A stretch of 64,000 nucleotides of DNA from positions 32,728,001-32,792,000 of the forward strand of contig NC_091667.1 in the NCBI RefSeq assembly GCF_042453785.1, written 5' to 3'. The translations under genes were made by a program, and so were the position numbers. The stretch comes from Malus domestica (Eukaryota; Streptophyta; Magnoliopsida; Rosales; Rosaceae). The notes under the pieces were generated by a model that saw nothing but the letters and a program-made list of their open reading frames with translations, was not told the DNA's origin and ran no database searches. Positions 23,387-34,605 of this stretch are shown here, piece by piece (position 1 is the stretch's first letter; each line of letters opens with the position of its first letter).

Positions 23387-23899
23387 ATTGAAGCAGTGCT
23401 ACCTGCCATAAACAATTTTCACCATCAAACCCTCACTATATGCATTGCATAAATTGACCATAAAATTCTTAATCATCTCTAAATAGCAACAAAATATATG
23501 GAAAAAAAGCAACGGAACCCTAGATTCCTCAAAGCCCAGACAAAAGTATCTCGAACTGCAGGTTTCTCCCAGAATTTTGGAGAAAAAGAAAATTACATCA
23601 CCAATTCTAGTCCATATTAGGTCAGATTTCTATATGACACCAATTCTAAAATTGAATGGAAAATTCTCTCTTTTACAAATAATTCCCACGCAATTTAGCT
23701 CAAAGAAATTAAAATCAAAAGAACCAACCAGACCACAGGCGACAAAATCAACTAGAAGAAGCTGAGGAATTTTTTTTCAACAATTCAAAAATTTGATATC
23801 AAAATTCAAAATTTCAAATTCTTTCTCGAGAACGAAACGGGGAACTGGGGAAAATTGAAGAAAAATAACGAAGACGGGAAGAGGAAAACCCGGAAACAA

Positions 23900-25009
23900 A
23901 CCTGAGAGAGCAAATCAACGAGCATAAATTTTCTATCTGCTGTATGAATTTTCTTGCCACAGCAGAGGCCGGCAATTGGAGGATTTTCCCGAGAAAATGT
24001 GGGTCTCGTTTCGTTTTTCTTCTATTGGAAACTTTGGGGGAAAAAGGTAGGATTTGGGGTTTGAATTTTAATGGAGATGTGAGATGCGTAACCGAAATGG
24101 GAAATGTTTAGAGAGAGAGAGAGAGAGAGAGAAGCTGTTTGAATGAGGAGAAAAGAGGACCGTTGAAGAAGGCAGAGGGGGCTTGTTAAAGATTTGTTTT
24201 TTAATGATTCTCCGGGACGAAGCAGGTCACGCACCAACGGCATTTGAATTTCAAATTTTCAGGAGAGGACTCAGATTTGCTGTAGTCGATTTATCGCTGC
24301 TAATATGTATTTGTCCAATGGAATTTTGCCATTTGTGATTAATTCTAAATAAAAAATTTAAAATAATTTATAATCGCACGATAAAATATAATGATTTCTA
24401 AGATTCCATAATTTGGATCCGAATGGGATCCAAATTCGAAAAATTGGATATAAGATTGTGAAAGAAAATTAATATTTTTCAAAAACACAATCTAACGTAT
24501 ACCAAATTTGAAAATGATATTGGATCAATGCGACAATAAATATGAAAATAAATACTTAAATAAGATTTATCTATCTTATTTCCTTAATGAAAAAAGAAAG
24601 CATTTTTGTCAAATTTAAACATATTTAAGTTAATTAGAATAGTCTGCCTCTCCTCTTCACCTATGTAGTTTAGGTTAGAATAATCAAAGAACCATTTGGA
24701 AAAAAAAAAATTCTAAATTGGAATTTTAAAAGAAAGTTTCTTATTGATCAAAAGTGAAACGTAGGACACGAGTACACAACTAATAGCTTATTTGGAAAGT
24801 AGTTTTTTTTTTTTTTTTTTGAATACATCAATATTTTTACACTAAGAAAATAAAGAGTTCGGCAAAACCACACAATATGTTGTCTAATTTGATATCGAAT
24901 TCGTCATTCACAAGATTCGAACCTAAGACCTCTTACTTTTAAATGAAAAGGAATACCACAAAACCATAGTACAAAATGACCTATTTGAAAAGTAGTTTAA
25001 GTGACTTAA
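23900..25009. other. MAP65 promoter and intergenic DNA
   Basis: The MAP65 leader appears to extend upstream of 23386 with an intron (exonic GC-richer sequence near 23880-23960). A GA microsatellite lies at 24112-24131. From about 24300 the DNA is AT-rich, with a T-run at 24806-24820 and no gene seen. Confidence 0.45.
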
Positions 25010-28000
25010 AGGTAGCGTTTGGTACGCAGACGGGACAGGATGGAACGAATGTTCTGTGTATATTTGGTACGCCCAGGATGGAACATGATGGTTGTTCCGT
25101 TCTGCGTTTGGTAGCACATGGACGGAACGGAACCAAAAACTTAAAATGACTAAAATACCCATGTTCCGTTTGTTGTTTGGTACAATTTTATGCGTGGAAC
25201 GGGACAAGACTTTTTTTTTTTTTTTAAGTTGTTCAAATTTGAACACTATTATCCATTATTTGTTTTTCTTGGTCCAAATTTTATTCGGTATATGTTGTGT
25301 TCCGCATGCAAACCTCTTTAAAATTTGTAATTTATGTCTTCTATGATTTGTTGATGAAGTCAGACTTCCTCGAGCCAGTGAATATTGAAAGTAATGAGTT
25401 CTTTAGCATGAATAAGATGGCTAAGATGGTTCTGTTCATGGTTGCCATGCAATGTTGAAAAATATATAAGTTTAATGATCATGCATGTCGTAACGTTTTA
25501 GGGTTTAAACATTCAAAACTTAAATAGGTTATATTACAATTAAACATTGGTACTCAGCTTCTGTGGAGGATCGACACCTCTTTCACGTTTTAAATGAAAA
25601 TTTTAACCAACAATTACATTTTCTTAACCACAAAATTCTACATACCAAACATTAAATCCATGACTTTGGACACCAATGACTTTGCTGGGGAAGCAATTGC
25701 GCCTCCAGATTTTCTGCGCGCTGGTATTACCGTTTTGAAGATAGTAAGGACGAGGGGGGCCTTTTGAAGCATTCATCTCTGCATGTTTCATGAACGGTTA
25801 AGGGGGAAATGTCATGAAACCCTGATTGTTGACCCTTTCATTTAATGCATGGCGTTGCATTGGATCCAGCGGCTTCACGCCTATAATTAGTGCCCCGTTA
25901 ATTTGCATCCCATTCTTGCTAAGAGCCTTCTGAGCATCAGAGTAACTCTGCACCACCAGCAAAGTGAATGGTTAACAATTTTCAATAGCAGTTGCATTCT
26001 TGCAGGATACCTAGCCAAACTGAGCAAACGGAGAGTAGAAAGATGGAATATAGGTAAGTCTTTGGCAACCAAAACACAGAGACAAACATGGTCTACATCC
26101 ATTTTCCCTCATATACGCACGGCGCACACATAATGGTGTTACAAATTCCTTCCATGCCATAAGCCAATAGCAGTAGCAAATAATTATAATGTGATCTTGT
26201 GATTACTTCCTTAGACACAAGTATTACTGATAATCTTAATCAATATTATGCCTCCGTGAGGCTATGTCTGCAACCAAGGCCAATAAGCGATCTTACTTTT
26301 GACATACATGGCAGCATCCCGCCAATAATAAAGCCCAACTTTAAGCAGAAGTGATGCACAATGCCATTATTATATTTGACAGAGACAAATCCATACATTT
26401 TACAAGTAAAACATCTTTCATAACACATAACAAAAGATAAGTCATAAAAACAAACTCAGCTATTTCCAACTACTCAAAAATTTTAATTTATATCAAAGTT
26501 TTGGTTAGTTTTACTCCCAATTTCAAGGGCATTTCTTACAGAGAGTCGATGAGTTTGACTCGCAAACTCTCCAATTGACGAATTCATGGTAACATTACCA
26601 GTTCAAAGAGGTGAAGAAATGAAGAGAAGATCAATGATTGATACAAGAAATTTGATTCATCAAACTCAAAATAATGGAGAAAAAAGAACCTGATATAGAA
26701 TGTGCATCCAGTTGGCATCTCTTGGACCATGAACATGTTTCAAAATCACTCCACATTTTTCAAACTCTCGTATAACTAAATTTGTATCAGCTGGAGGGAA
26801 TCTGGAAGGAAAAATAAGAACACCATCAGAAGCCTAAATGTGGATAGCTGAGCAAAAATTACATTGTAATTACTCAATAAGTTAGACAAGCAAGCCATAA
26901 CTTTAGTGATTGAAGACTTGAAGACCAAGTACAACCAAATAAGCTTCAATCAGTTGAACGACTGACCTAAAAAGTTGGAGAGAGCTATGTGATAAAACAA
27001 TACAATAAAGTGTTCTACGTGTTCCCAACATTTTTCTTTAGAGTACATAACAAAACATTTCCATGGTCCTTAAAACTGTGAACTAGAAGCTCAGTATAGC
27101 AATTCACAAAAATTAACTTCTATTCAACATACATGCATAGAAAATATCAAACACCATTATATCCAATAATTTACACAACACTTCACCGTTAACTAGTTGA
27201 CCATTTTTTGAGTTTCCTTTAGGGATATCTACTAAGTTGTGTCTTACCCCTAAGTTCTAACAGTTGATTACCAAACAAGATCTCCCTTTTTTATTGTGCA
27301 AGGTCAATAAATTCTAAGTAATGAAGTAGCTAAGAGGAGCAGAGACTTGGGAAAGGGTTTGTGGTTTGACACACAACTTGCTCACCAGTAAGTAGCTAAG
27401 AAAGACAATATTTCAAACTTACAATCACATTTGACCAGGAATACATCCAAATGATCACTGACGACTTCAAGTTTAAAATGCATTGTAGTGGGATATTTGA
27501 TTCATGCATATCGGGAACCTCCAATAACTGGGAAACTAGGATAATTTTTTTTAAAGAAAACTCTTTCCTTGGCACAACAACCACATGGAAATAAGGCCAG
27601 AGCCTTCTCATTTCCTCCTCAACTCATAATGGCAACAACTGAAGTCAATTAGATGAACCAACCAAAGCAGACCAAAACAGGTAGTGGAAATTACAAATGT
27701 TTTGCATATTAACTGGGTGTTAATGAAATCGAAACAAGCAAATCAGAAAAGAATAATAATGCCACTTCAAATTTACATCAAAATTAGGACCTCCTGGAAG
27801 CAATTATTTTACAAAGAAAGAGAGACCGAGAGGCTACACAAAAACAGATCGAACTTGGGGAGATGCAGAGCTGCTACACGGAAGAGGATGAGAAGGAAGG
27901 TTGCGAAGGAGAGATGCAGATGTGAAGAGGTTCACAACGGCTGAGAAGAAGAGAAGATAGTTTTAGGGTTTGTTGTATGATTTAGATGATGTAAATTTTG

Positions 28001-28208
28001 AAAAAGATAAGGAGTATTTTTGTCTTAAAATGTTGTAAATTTGTGTCCCACGGATGTGGAACATGTCGTTCCAGGGGGAGGTGGAACGAAAAATCATCCA
28101 AAACTTGTCCGTGGAATAGAGCATTCCACTCATTTTAAGCGCACCAAACGTGGGATGAAACGCCTCGTCTCATTCTGTTCCGTCCTGTCCCGCATACCAA
28201 ACGCGACC
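25010..28208. mobile_element. 3.2-kb TIR element carrying NUP35 exons (Pack-type)
   Basis: The left end GGTAGCGTTTGGTACGCAGA and the reverse complement of the right end GGTCGCGTTTGGTATGCGGG match, followed by similar G/A-rich subterminal repeats (GGGACAGGA...GGAACG). The right ~220 bp (from about 27985) is clearly homologous to the MITE at 33517-33809, including GATGTAAATATTGAAAAAGA-like and 'GTGGAACGAAAAATCA' blocks. TAA sits next to both ends if the left end is taken one base outward, so a 3-bp TSD is possible. No transposase is visible. The interior carries two NUP35 exons in opposite sense, plus what looks like a gene leader near 27950. The superfamily is uncertain; PIF/Harbinger-like fits a 3-bp TSD. 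Confidence 0.75.
25638..26801 (-). pseudogene. NUP35: Captured NUP35 (nuclear pore, MPPN domain) 3' fragment
   Basis: Two exons on the minus strand: 26690-26801 and 25638-25946. The first reads PPADTNLVIREFEKCGVILK and HVHGPRDANWMHILYQ. The second reads SYSDAQKALSKNGMQINGAL and GVKPLDPMQRHALNERV, then reaches a premature stop at 25798-25800. Further on, in a shifted frame, the family's C-terminal amphipathic helix is still readable (SPAKSLVSKVMDLMFGM, stop 25638-25640). NUP35/NUP53 uses this RRM-like domain and C-terminal helix to dimerise and touch the pore membrane. The N-terminal exons are not found nearby. The piece is non-functional and sits inside a TIR element, so it is a transduplicate; an intact gene is expected elsewhere. 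Confidence 0.85.
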
Positions 28209-28544
28209 TAAATGCTTCTTGCAAAAACACCAGTTATGAGCTTAGCAAGCAGTTCAAGTGCTTCTATAGGATTAATCTGCATCTTTACTAAGAATTGGTT
28301 TCAAAATATTTTCTCCAAAAACACTTTCAGTCATTTGAAAACGCTTCCAAACGAGTTCTAAACAAGCAAAGCACTTAATTTTATTCAAAAACACATAATG
28401 GTAACTAAACTAAAATTGCTCTCAAAATACAAATTTAGCCGCTAATCCTCCCACCTATTGCAACAAATAATTACTGTACAATCTTTTTCTTATATTTATA
28501 AATAATTTAAACAAAAAATTATACCATGCAAGCTTTGCCCCAAC

Positions 28545-30862
28545 TCATGAAGAAGAGTTGTTGCTGCCCTCATACTCTCTCCTTATAATTTCAAGCACAA
28601 ATTCATTCCATGTATCGACCGGACCCGGCATGCACCAGTGCAAGCAATCCTGTGGCGGAGGCCTTCCGTCAGGGCCCCGCTGTGTTTTCTTGTTAGGGTC
28701 GGGGCTTCTGTACGGGCCTGGATGCCCGTCGTGGCGGTACGCAAAAGGTTTCGTGATATCCATCAGTTTCAACTTCGACTTGTTTGTCACACCTTTCTGA
28801 ATCGCACGGTTAAAACCCAAAACTTGTTTTTCATGCATTATATTCGTAAAGCCATTTTCCACTACTTCGCCCAGTGCAAGAGGCTTTACCTTCCCGGTGC
28901 ATGATCCTCCAGTGTTCCAAGCTCCACCCTCGTAATGGTCAGGTGAATAAGAACGCACAATGGCGATCCCCGTATAATTCGGATGTCTAGCAACAGCAGT
29001 GAGAATTGTCTCGACAGATATTCCAAATGCTTCAATGTTGTTAACCTTCATAGGCCTTGATTTGTCCGGCCACCATAACTGCCCTCCCACAATCTCGTTG
29101 TTTAAGATATAGACCGACTGCTTGGCAAACCAATGGCCGGAAGAGAAAACAATCACATCAAACTGTGGGATGAGATCCATGAATTTGTCATCAGGGGCAT
29201 CAAGGTGGAGCTTGGCCACACCCTCTGGAGCAAAATGAAATGCCTCAGATGTTTGCTTCACAAGCCACGACGACCAAATCCGGACAACAAACATAGATGT
29301 CGACTTGAAATAATAACGTTGCATTCTCTTGTTCCCACGGTTTTTTGGAACTTCTACCTGCATACACCACACAAAGATGCAAGCACTGCTAGAGTTACTT
29401 AAAACAGCATTATCTGCAAAAAAGGATGGAGATGCAATTTCATACAGCTGCTTTGAAACGCAATCGCTAAAAACGAACTCCACAAAACTAATTCCACATG
29501 CATTTAGAGACGTATAATACTAGCAGGGTTGATGAATCCAGCGTTGCGAAAATTCCATCTACTATAAGAAAAAAACATTTAATTCAAGGTAACTAGATCA
29601 TAAAAAATTTAGACAATTACCTGCCAGAGCATGCACAACAATGACTCCATATGGTTTCGAGCAACCGAATCACCAATGAAAGCTATTGTTTTCCCCCTCA
29701 TCAACTCTAGAAATTTCCTGGCATCAAAACGTGGCAGGTCACACTGAGAGGGCTTCCATCGCCAATTCTCATACTGCTTGTCAGGTCTCCCATTTCCCTG
29801 GCAATTTTGCATCTGTGTCAAGACAGGGCATGTATTGTTTGTATATACCGGTCCTGCTGAATCATAAATCCAACTTCCACTGTATAGATCACAGCCTGCA
29901 TAATACGAACAGAAGTAAGTCAAATTCAAAGAAAAAAGTACTTGAAAATGTTATAGCAACAAGTCAAATTTCAGAAGTACAAAAGGCTAAATTATACATA
30001 AGTTCAATCAGAGTACAAAAGGCTAAAGAGTATAGCAAAATGTTAAATTTCAGCAAACATGAAAACATAACGGAACAACATGAAAGCATAACGGAACAAC
30101 ATGAAAGCTACCTGAATCAACGGAAACACCACTGGTTGCATTGTTGGGCAACTGAGAAGAAGCTGATGTAGTATCATTGGGCTCGAGTGCAGGTGCTGAT
30201 ATATCCTTCATCTCCTTTGTTTGCGAAACTATTGATGGATCACTTGAAGTCGAGGACAGTTGTGGATTGGACTCGTCTGACAAATTCTTATCAGTTTTAA
30301 TCATACCGTCATCAATTGATGAAGTGGTTGAAACTGCAGGCTCTGATGGACCAGTTGAGTTTACTGATCCAACATTTTCATTATCTGATGAACCGGATGA
30401 ATTCTTTGCCACATCTGGCAGATCTTTGATCTCTCTAGTTTCTGAAACAACCAATGAACCATCTGAACTCGAGGGTGCTTGTGAATTCGACTCGGTAAGA
30501 ATATTCTGATTAACAACTTTTGTTTGTGGATCCACTGAACTTTTCGGAACTTTTGAATTAGACTCCGATACCATATTCTTATCGACACTATCTACATTGT
30601 TTGGAAGGGGAGCATCGTGGTTAGTGGGATTCCCTATAGAGGTAGAATAATCCAACTTCTGCATACTATCAACACCATAGAAATACCAGCTAACCGTTGA
30701 ACCAATCGGGTAAGTCACTAAAACCCAGGAAGCAAAAAGTAAGAACAAAGCCAATGCCACCCCGGAAACTACCATCCACGAAAGAGCTTTCGGGTAGGAA
30801 GTCATCGAAATCGAACCTTTGGACGAAGCCCAAGTCAATGAAGTCATCGCTTTCCAAATCAA
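28545..30862 (-). CDS. Trichome birefringence-like (TBL) wall polysaccharide O-acetyltransferase
   Basis: Three exons on the minus strand: 30112-30862, 29621-29895 and 28545-29357. They total 1839 nt, or 612 aa (607 if the second Met, at 30847, is used). After a short cytosolic tail there is one signal-anchor segment (about residues 29-53, ALSWMVVSGVALALFLLFAS). A Ser/Thr-rich lumenal stem with loose repeats runs to about residue 250. The TBL domain (CDLYSGSWIYDSAGPVYTNN) and the GDS box (IAFIGDSVARNHMESLL) follow. The DUF231 part ends with the DxxH box (QDCLHWCMPGPVDTWNEF). Ser of GDS and Asp/His of DxxH are the catalytic residues in the family, which acetylates xylan, mannan or pectin in the Golgi. 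The substrate cannot be told from sequence; it looks nearest the YLS7/TBL16-18 branch, at low certainty. A 23-bp repeat straddles the exon 1 donor. Confidence 0.9.
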
Positions 30863-30899
30863 GCAATTCGTGTGAAATAAACTATCTAGCCTAAATTAA

Positions 30900-32700
30900 A
30901 CTACCAATGGAAAACCCCAAAAGCATGCGTTCAAATGGCTAAAGAAAAAACCCAACTCATCATTTTCTTTCCAAATTAGGAAAACCCCAACTTTGAGCTC
31001 AACCTCCTCCAGCAAACCCTGAAAACATACGCAACAACAACTCCAGAAATTACATGTAATTCAAGCAACACAATGTTAAAAATGGAAACTTTATAATCAT
31101 GCTTAATGATAATCACGTTTATAAGTAAATTTAATTACTAAAAATGGACAAACAACAATGGCTTCCAAAAGGGTATGAAGATCTAAAGAAAATATACCTT
31201 GATCAACGCTACACGCAATAGAAGATCTTGAAGCACTTAAAAGGAAACAACAAATGGAAGCATGAAGATTTGTTTACAGGGGAATTGGATTCCTGGGTAA
31301 GTGAAAAGAATGGGAAACTTGGATTCCCGACCTGGAAAGTTGAATGCTTTATGTACGGAACATGGAATCAGATCAATGGCGGAGAGCTGGTAGAAATGGA
31401 AGTAGTGGATGAAGATCTGGAAATAGGGGGCTTGGATTTAAAGAATCAAGATGAAAGATGAAAGATTTAGATGGGAAAATTATAATCTTGTTTTTATTTT
31501 TTATTTTTTATTTTTGGAAACTATTATAATATTGTGTTTTTTTGGCAAAACTATTATAATCTTGTTTATTTGAGTGATATGCGGCAGATTGAATTAGACG
31601 ATTCGTCTTCTTGGAATATGTTTGGGCTGTATGGTTTGGGCCGTATAGATTTTTTTTTGTCAAATTTCTAACCGATTTTATTATTATAATTATGTACTTA
31701 ACCGTGTTCTATGTATACTAAAAAATCACTCCGCATCGACTTACAATATAATTATGGGCCATGCTTGACATTTTGTGACGATCAATTTGTTGTAAGCGTC
31801 AAATTTAGAAACACTACTTTCTTGGGGAAAATATAAACAATACTAAATATCGACTTGTAAGAAATTTGTTGAATACTTAGATGAATGCAGATTATATGTT
31901 TGTTTCTAGTATTTTTATTATCTTCTAATACTTTATAATTTATATATCATTCTATTTTGTAATTAATGTATTCCAATGCTTAAAAACAATAAATTTACTT
32001 AAATCCGCCTAATCCCTCTATGCCCCTAGTTAAGCTCCGCCTAGTCGTCTAAGCACTAAGCTTTAGTCTACCAACCGACTAACGTCTAGCATCATTTAGA
32101 TACTTGATAACAAAACGACATTTTTATTAAGAAGTTAACAGAAAATAAAAAAAACTTTTGATTTATTGGTTTTGAAGGAATTAATACATAATTGGGCCTG
32201 TTGTTGGGCAGCCGAATACAGCAAACCGACAACAAAATAACAACACTTGACAACCTTGGGCTCTGCCGTTTCAAATATGTCCAATATTAAGACATTAATT
32301 CCAACAAAAGATTTTCCTGAAAGCAAAATTTGGGGCAAATGCAAATGCAAATGCAATACACAAATTATATTATAGTTTAAATTGCCAAGATGCTTTTGTA
32401 CTAATTTTTTTTAATCACGATGCACTAATTTTTTTTTAAATAATTAGTATTTAAAAATTATATTATAGTTTGTGCAATACTAATATAATTTGTGAGTAGT
32501 GTATTGCATCTTGGCAACTAAAAAAAATTATATTATAGTTTAAATAATTAGTATTGCACTAAATTTTTTTAATAACGATGCACAACTCACAAATTATATT
32601 ATAGTTTAAATTGCCAAAATGCTTTTGTTATGCACATGACTCAATATACTTTCATAACATTGTTGCGAAATACACTTTTTTTAATCACACTTGTGGCAGA
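30900..32700. other. TBL promoter and AT-rich intergenic DNA with local repeats
   Basis: The TBL leader region extends to about 31200 and may contain a 5' UTR intron. From 32360 to 32640 a ~38-bp unit (AAATTATATTATAGTTTAAA and variants) is repeated in direct and inverted orientation. No gene is supported; the + strand ORF at 31228-31461 has no recognisable domain. Confidence 0.5.
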
Positions 32701-32705
32701 AAAAT

Positions 32706-32999
32706 TGTCACATTTCGGCCCGGAACCCCACCACATCCCGGGCTCGACTCCACCGTAGCATGATATTGTCTGCTTTGGACCCCAACCACGCCCTCATGGT
32801 TTTATTTTTGAGAACTCACATGAGAACTTTACAGTGGATCACCCATCATGGGAATGCTCTCGCACGAACTCACTTAACTTCGGAGTTCCGATAGAACCCG
32901 AAGCTAGTGAGCCCCTAAAAGGCCTCGTACTAGGAAGAGATGAGAATATACATATAAAACTTACAGGATCCACTCTCCTGGACGATGTGGGATGCTACA
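32706..32999 (-). mobile_element. Cassandra TRIM solo LTR with 5S rRNA-like sequence
   Basis: Read on the minus strand, it starts TGTAGCATCCCACATCG and ends GGGCCGAAATGTGACA, so 5' TG and 3' CA are kept. The middle contains a 5S rRNA-like block (ATCGGAACTCCGAAGTTAAG, then CATGATGGGTGATCC), the diagnostic of Cassandra TRIMs. A perfect 5-bp TSD (AAAAT) flanks it at 32701-32705 and 33000-33004. One 294-bp LTR with no internal region or second LTR means a solo LTR from unequal recombination. It encodes no protein. Confidence 0.93.
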
Positions 33000-33234
33000 A
33001 AAATTATAGCTCATTTGAAGAAGAATAAAAGTGCAATTGAGGGTAGTTTTATTCACACCTCACAAATTTATCAAGCCACCCCATTTTAAAAAAAAATCCT
33101 ACAAAATTCTAATTTTATCGAATTTAAAATTTGTCATGCCTTTAAAATTTAAATGTTAAAGGTTGAACCAAAGTCACACGTAACTCATACAAAACTGCTG
33201 ACTCTCCCCCCTTCTCCACCTCAACGGTCCATTA

Positions 33235-33839
33235 GTACTGTTTGGTAAGTGGGACGGGACAAAACGGAGTGGGACGAGGCGTTCCGTCCTACGTTTGGTG
33301 CGCCTAAAACGGGTGGAACGCGCTGTTCCACCAGAAGAATTTTAGGTGAATTTTCGTTCCGCTTCACCCATGGAACAACTCGTTCCACGTCCGTGGAACA
33401 CAAAATTATAACATCTCTGTCTCCTTCTTCCTTCTTGTTTCGGTCCGAGAGCATCTTTACTCCCTCTCCATTCCGTCCCATCTTATCCCATCCCGTCCCG
33501 TCTCATTCCATTCCTTGGTACCGTTTGGTACGCAGACGGAACGGGACGGGATGGAACAGAAGGGGACGGAACGGGACGGAACAGGACGGAACGGATGATG
33601 TAAATATTGAAAAAGATAGGGAGAAATTTTGTCATAAAATGTTATAAATTTGTGTTCCACGAATGTGGAACGGGTCGTTCCAGGGGAAGAGGTGGAACGA
33701 AAAATCAGCCAAATTTCGTCCCATGAACAACCCGTTCTACAGTTTTCAGACGCACCAAACGTGGGACGTAACAGCTCGCCTCGTCCCGTCCCACGTACCA
33801 AACGGTACCTCTGCTCCCGTCTGCACACCAAACGATCCC
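33235..33839. mobile_element. Outer MITE of a nested pair
   Basis: The element starts GTACTGTTTGGTAAGTGGG and ends ACCAAACGATCCC. TTA is present on both sides (33232-33234 and 33840-33842), suggesting a 3-bp TSD. It belongs to the same GTTTGGTACG/GGGACGGGAC family as the 25.0-28.2 kb element. Its right part is interrupted by the inner element. The short ORFs here are the repeat itself. Confidence 0.7.
33517..33809. mobile_element. Inner MITE with near-perfect TIRs
   Basis: GGTACCGTTTGGTACG at the left is the exact reverse complement of CGTACCAAACGGTACC at the right, and subterminal GGGACGGGA-type repeats follow. The 293-bp copy shares its right half with the NUP35-carrying element. TSDs are not clear. 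It lies about 230 bp upstream of the CPSF160 start codon. Confidence 0.75.
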
Positions 33840-34605
33840 TTAGGATCCAACATCCTCCCGCCAAACACCGAATTATCCCTAAAGGTTTAAGCTTTCACTC
33901 TCGCTCTCACCCCACACCCTCCCTTAAACCCTCATCTCCGTCCACACCCCATTTCGTCGTCGTTTCTCAGGAATCTCACAGTCAGAGTCTTCTGCTACCG
34001 AATTCTAAAATCCTAGGCTTCCCACGCATCAGCGGAGATGAGCGTCGCGGCCTACAAGATGATGCACTGGCGGACGGGCATCGAGAACTGCGCCTCGGAA
34101 TTCATCTCCCACTCACTTGCCGGCTTCGTGTCTCGAATGCATCCGATTCAGACCGACGATATGGAGTCCAACTGGCCGCCCACCCGCCGAGAAATCGGCC
34201 CCATTCCGGACCTCGTCGTCACCGCCGGAAACGTCCTCGAAGTGTACGTTGTCAGACTTCAGGAGGAAGATGGCGCCAGAGGCTCTAGGGCTTCCGGAGA
34301 ACCCAAGCGTGGTGGTCTCATGGATGGCGTCTCTGGGGCTTCCCTCGAACTCGTTTGCCATTACAGGTCCATTGCCCCAGTTAAACCCCTCTTTCGATTT
34401 TCATGGCGTTTGGCCTGGAGTTTAGCTCGAATTCGCTAAATTTGTCTGTCGTAATACTGTTTTTGAATTAATTACTGATGGTTTCTATTCAAATTTTTGT
34501 TTGCATGCAGTTGGATTGCTGAATGCACGGTAATGTGTAACGGTGGCGGTATTATCTGGCAGAGGCGGCGATGGTTATAGAAGAAGAGATTCTATTGTCT
34601 TAACC

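Noticed and set aside
32800-32920. A 5S rRNA gene on the minus strand
   Set aside because: The 5S-like block is inside a complete LTR with TSDs and has LTR sequence on both sides; it is the Cassandra LTR, not a 5S gene.
33650-34288. A 212-aa ORF on the plus strand
   Set aside because: It runs from MITE sequence into CPSF160 exon 1 in the wrong frame; the 34038 frame matches the CPSF160 family.
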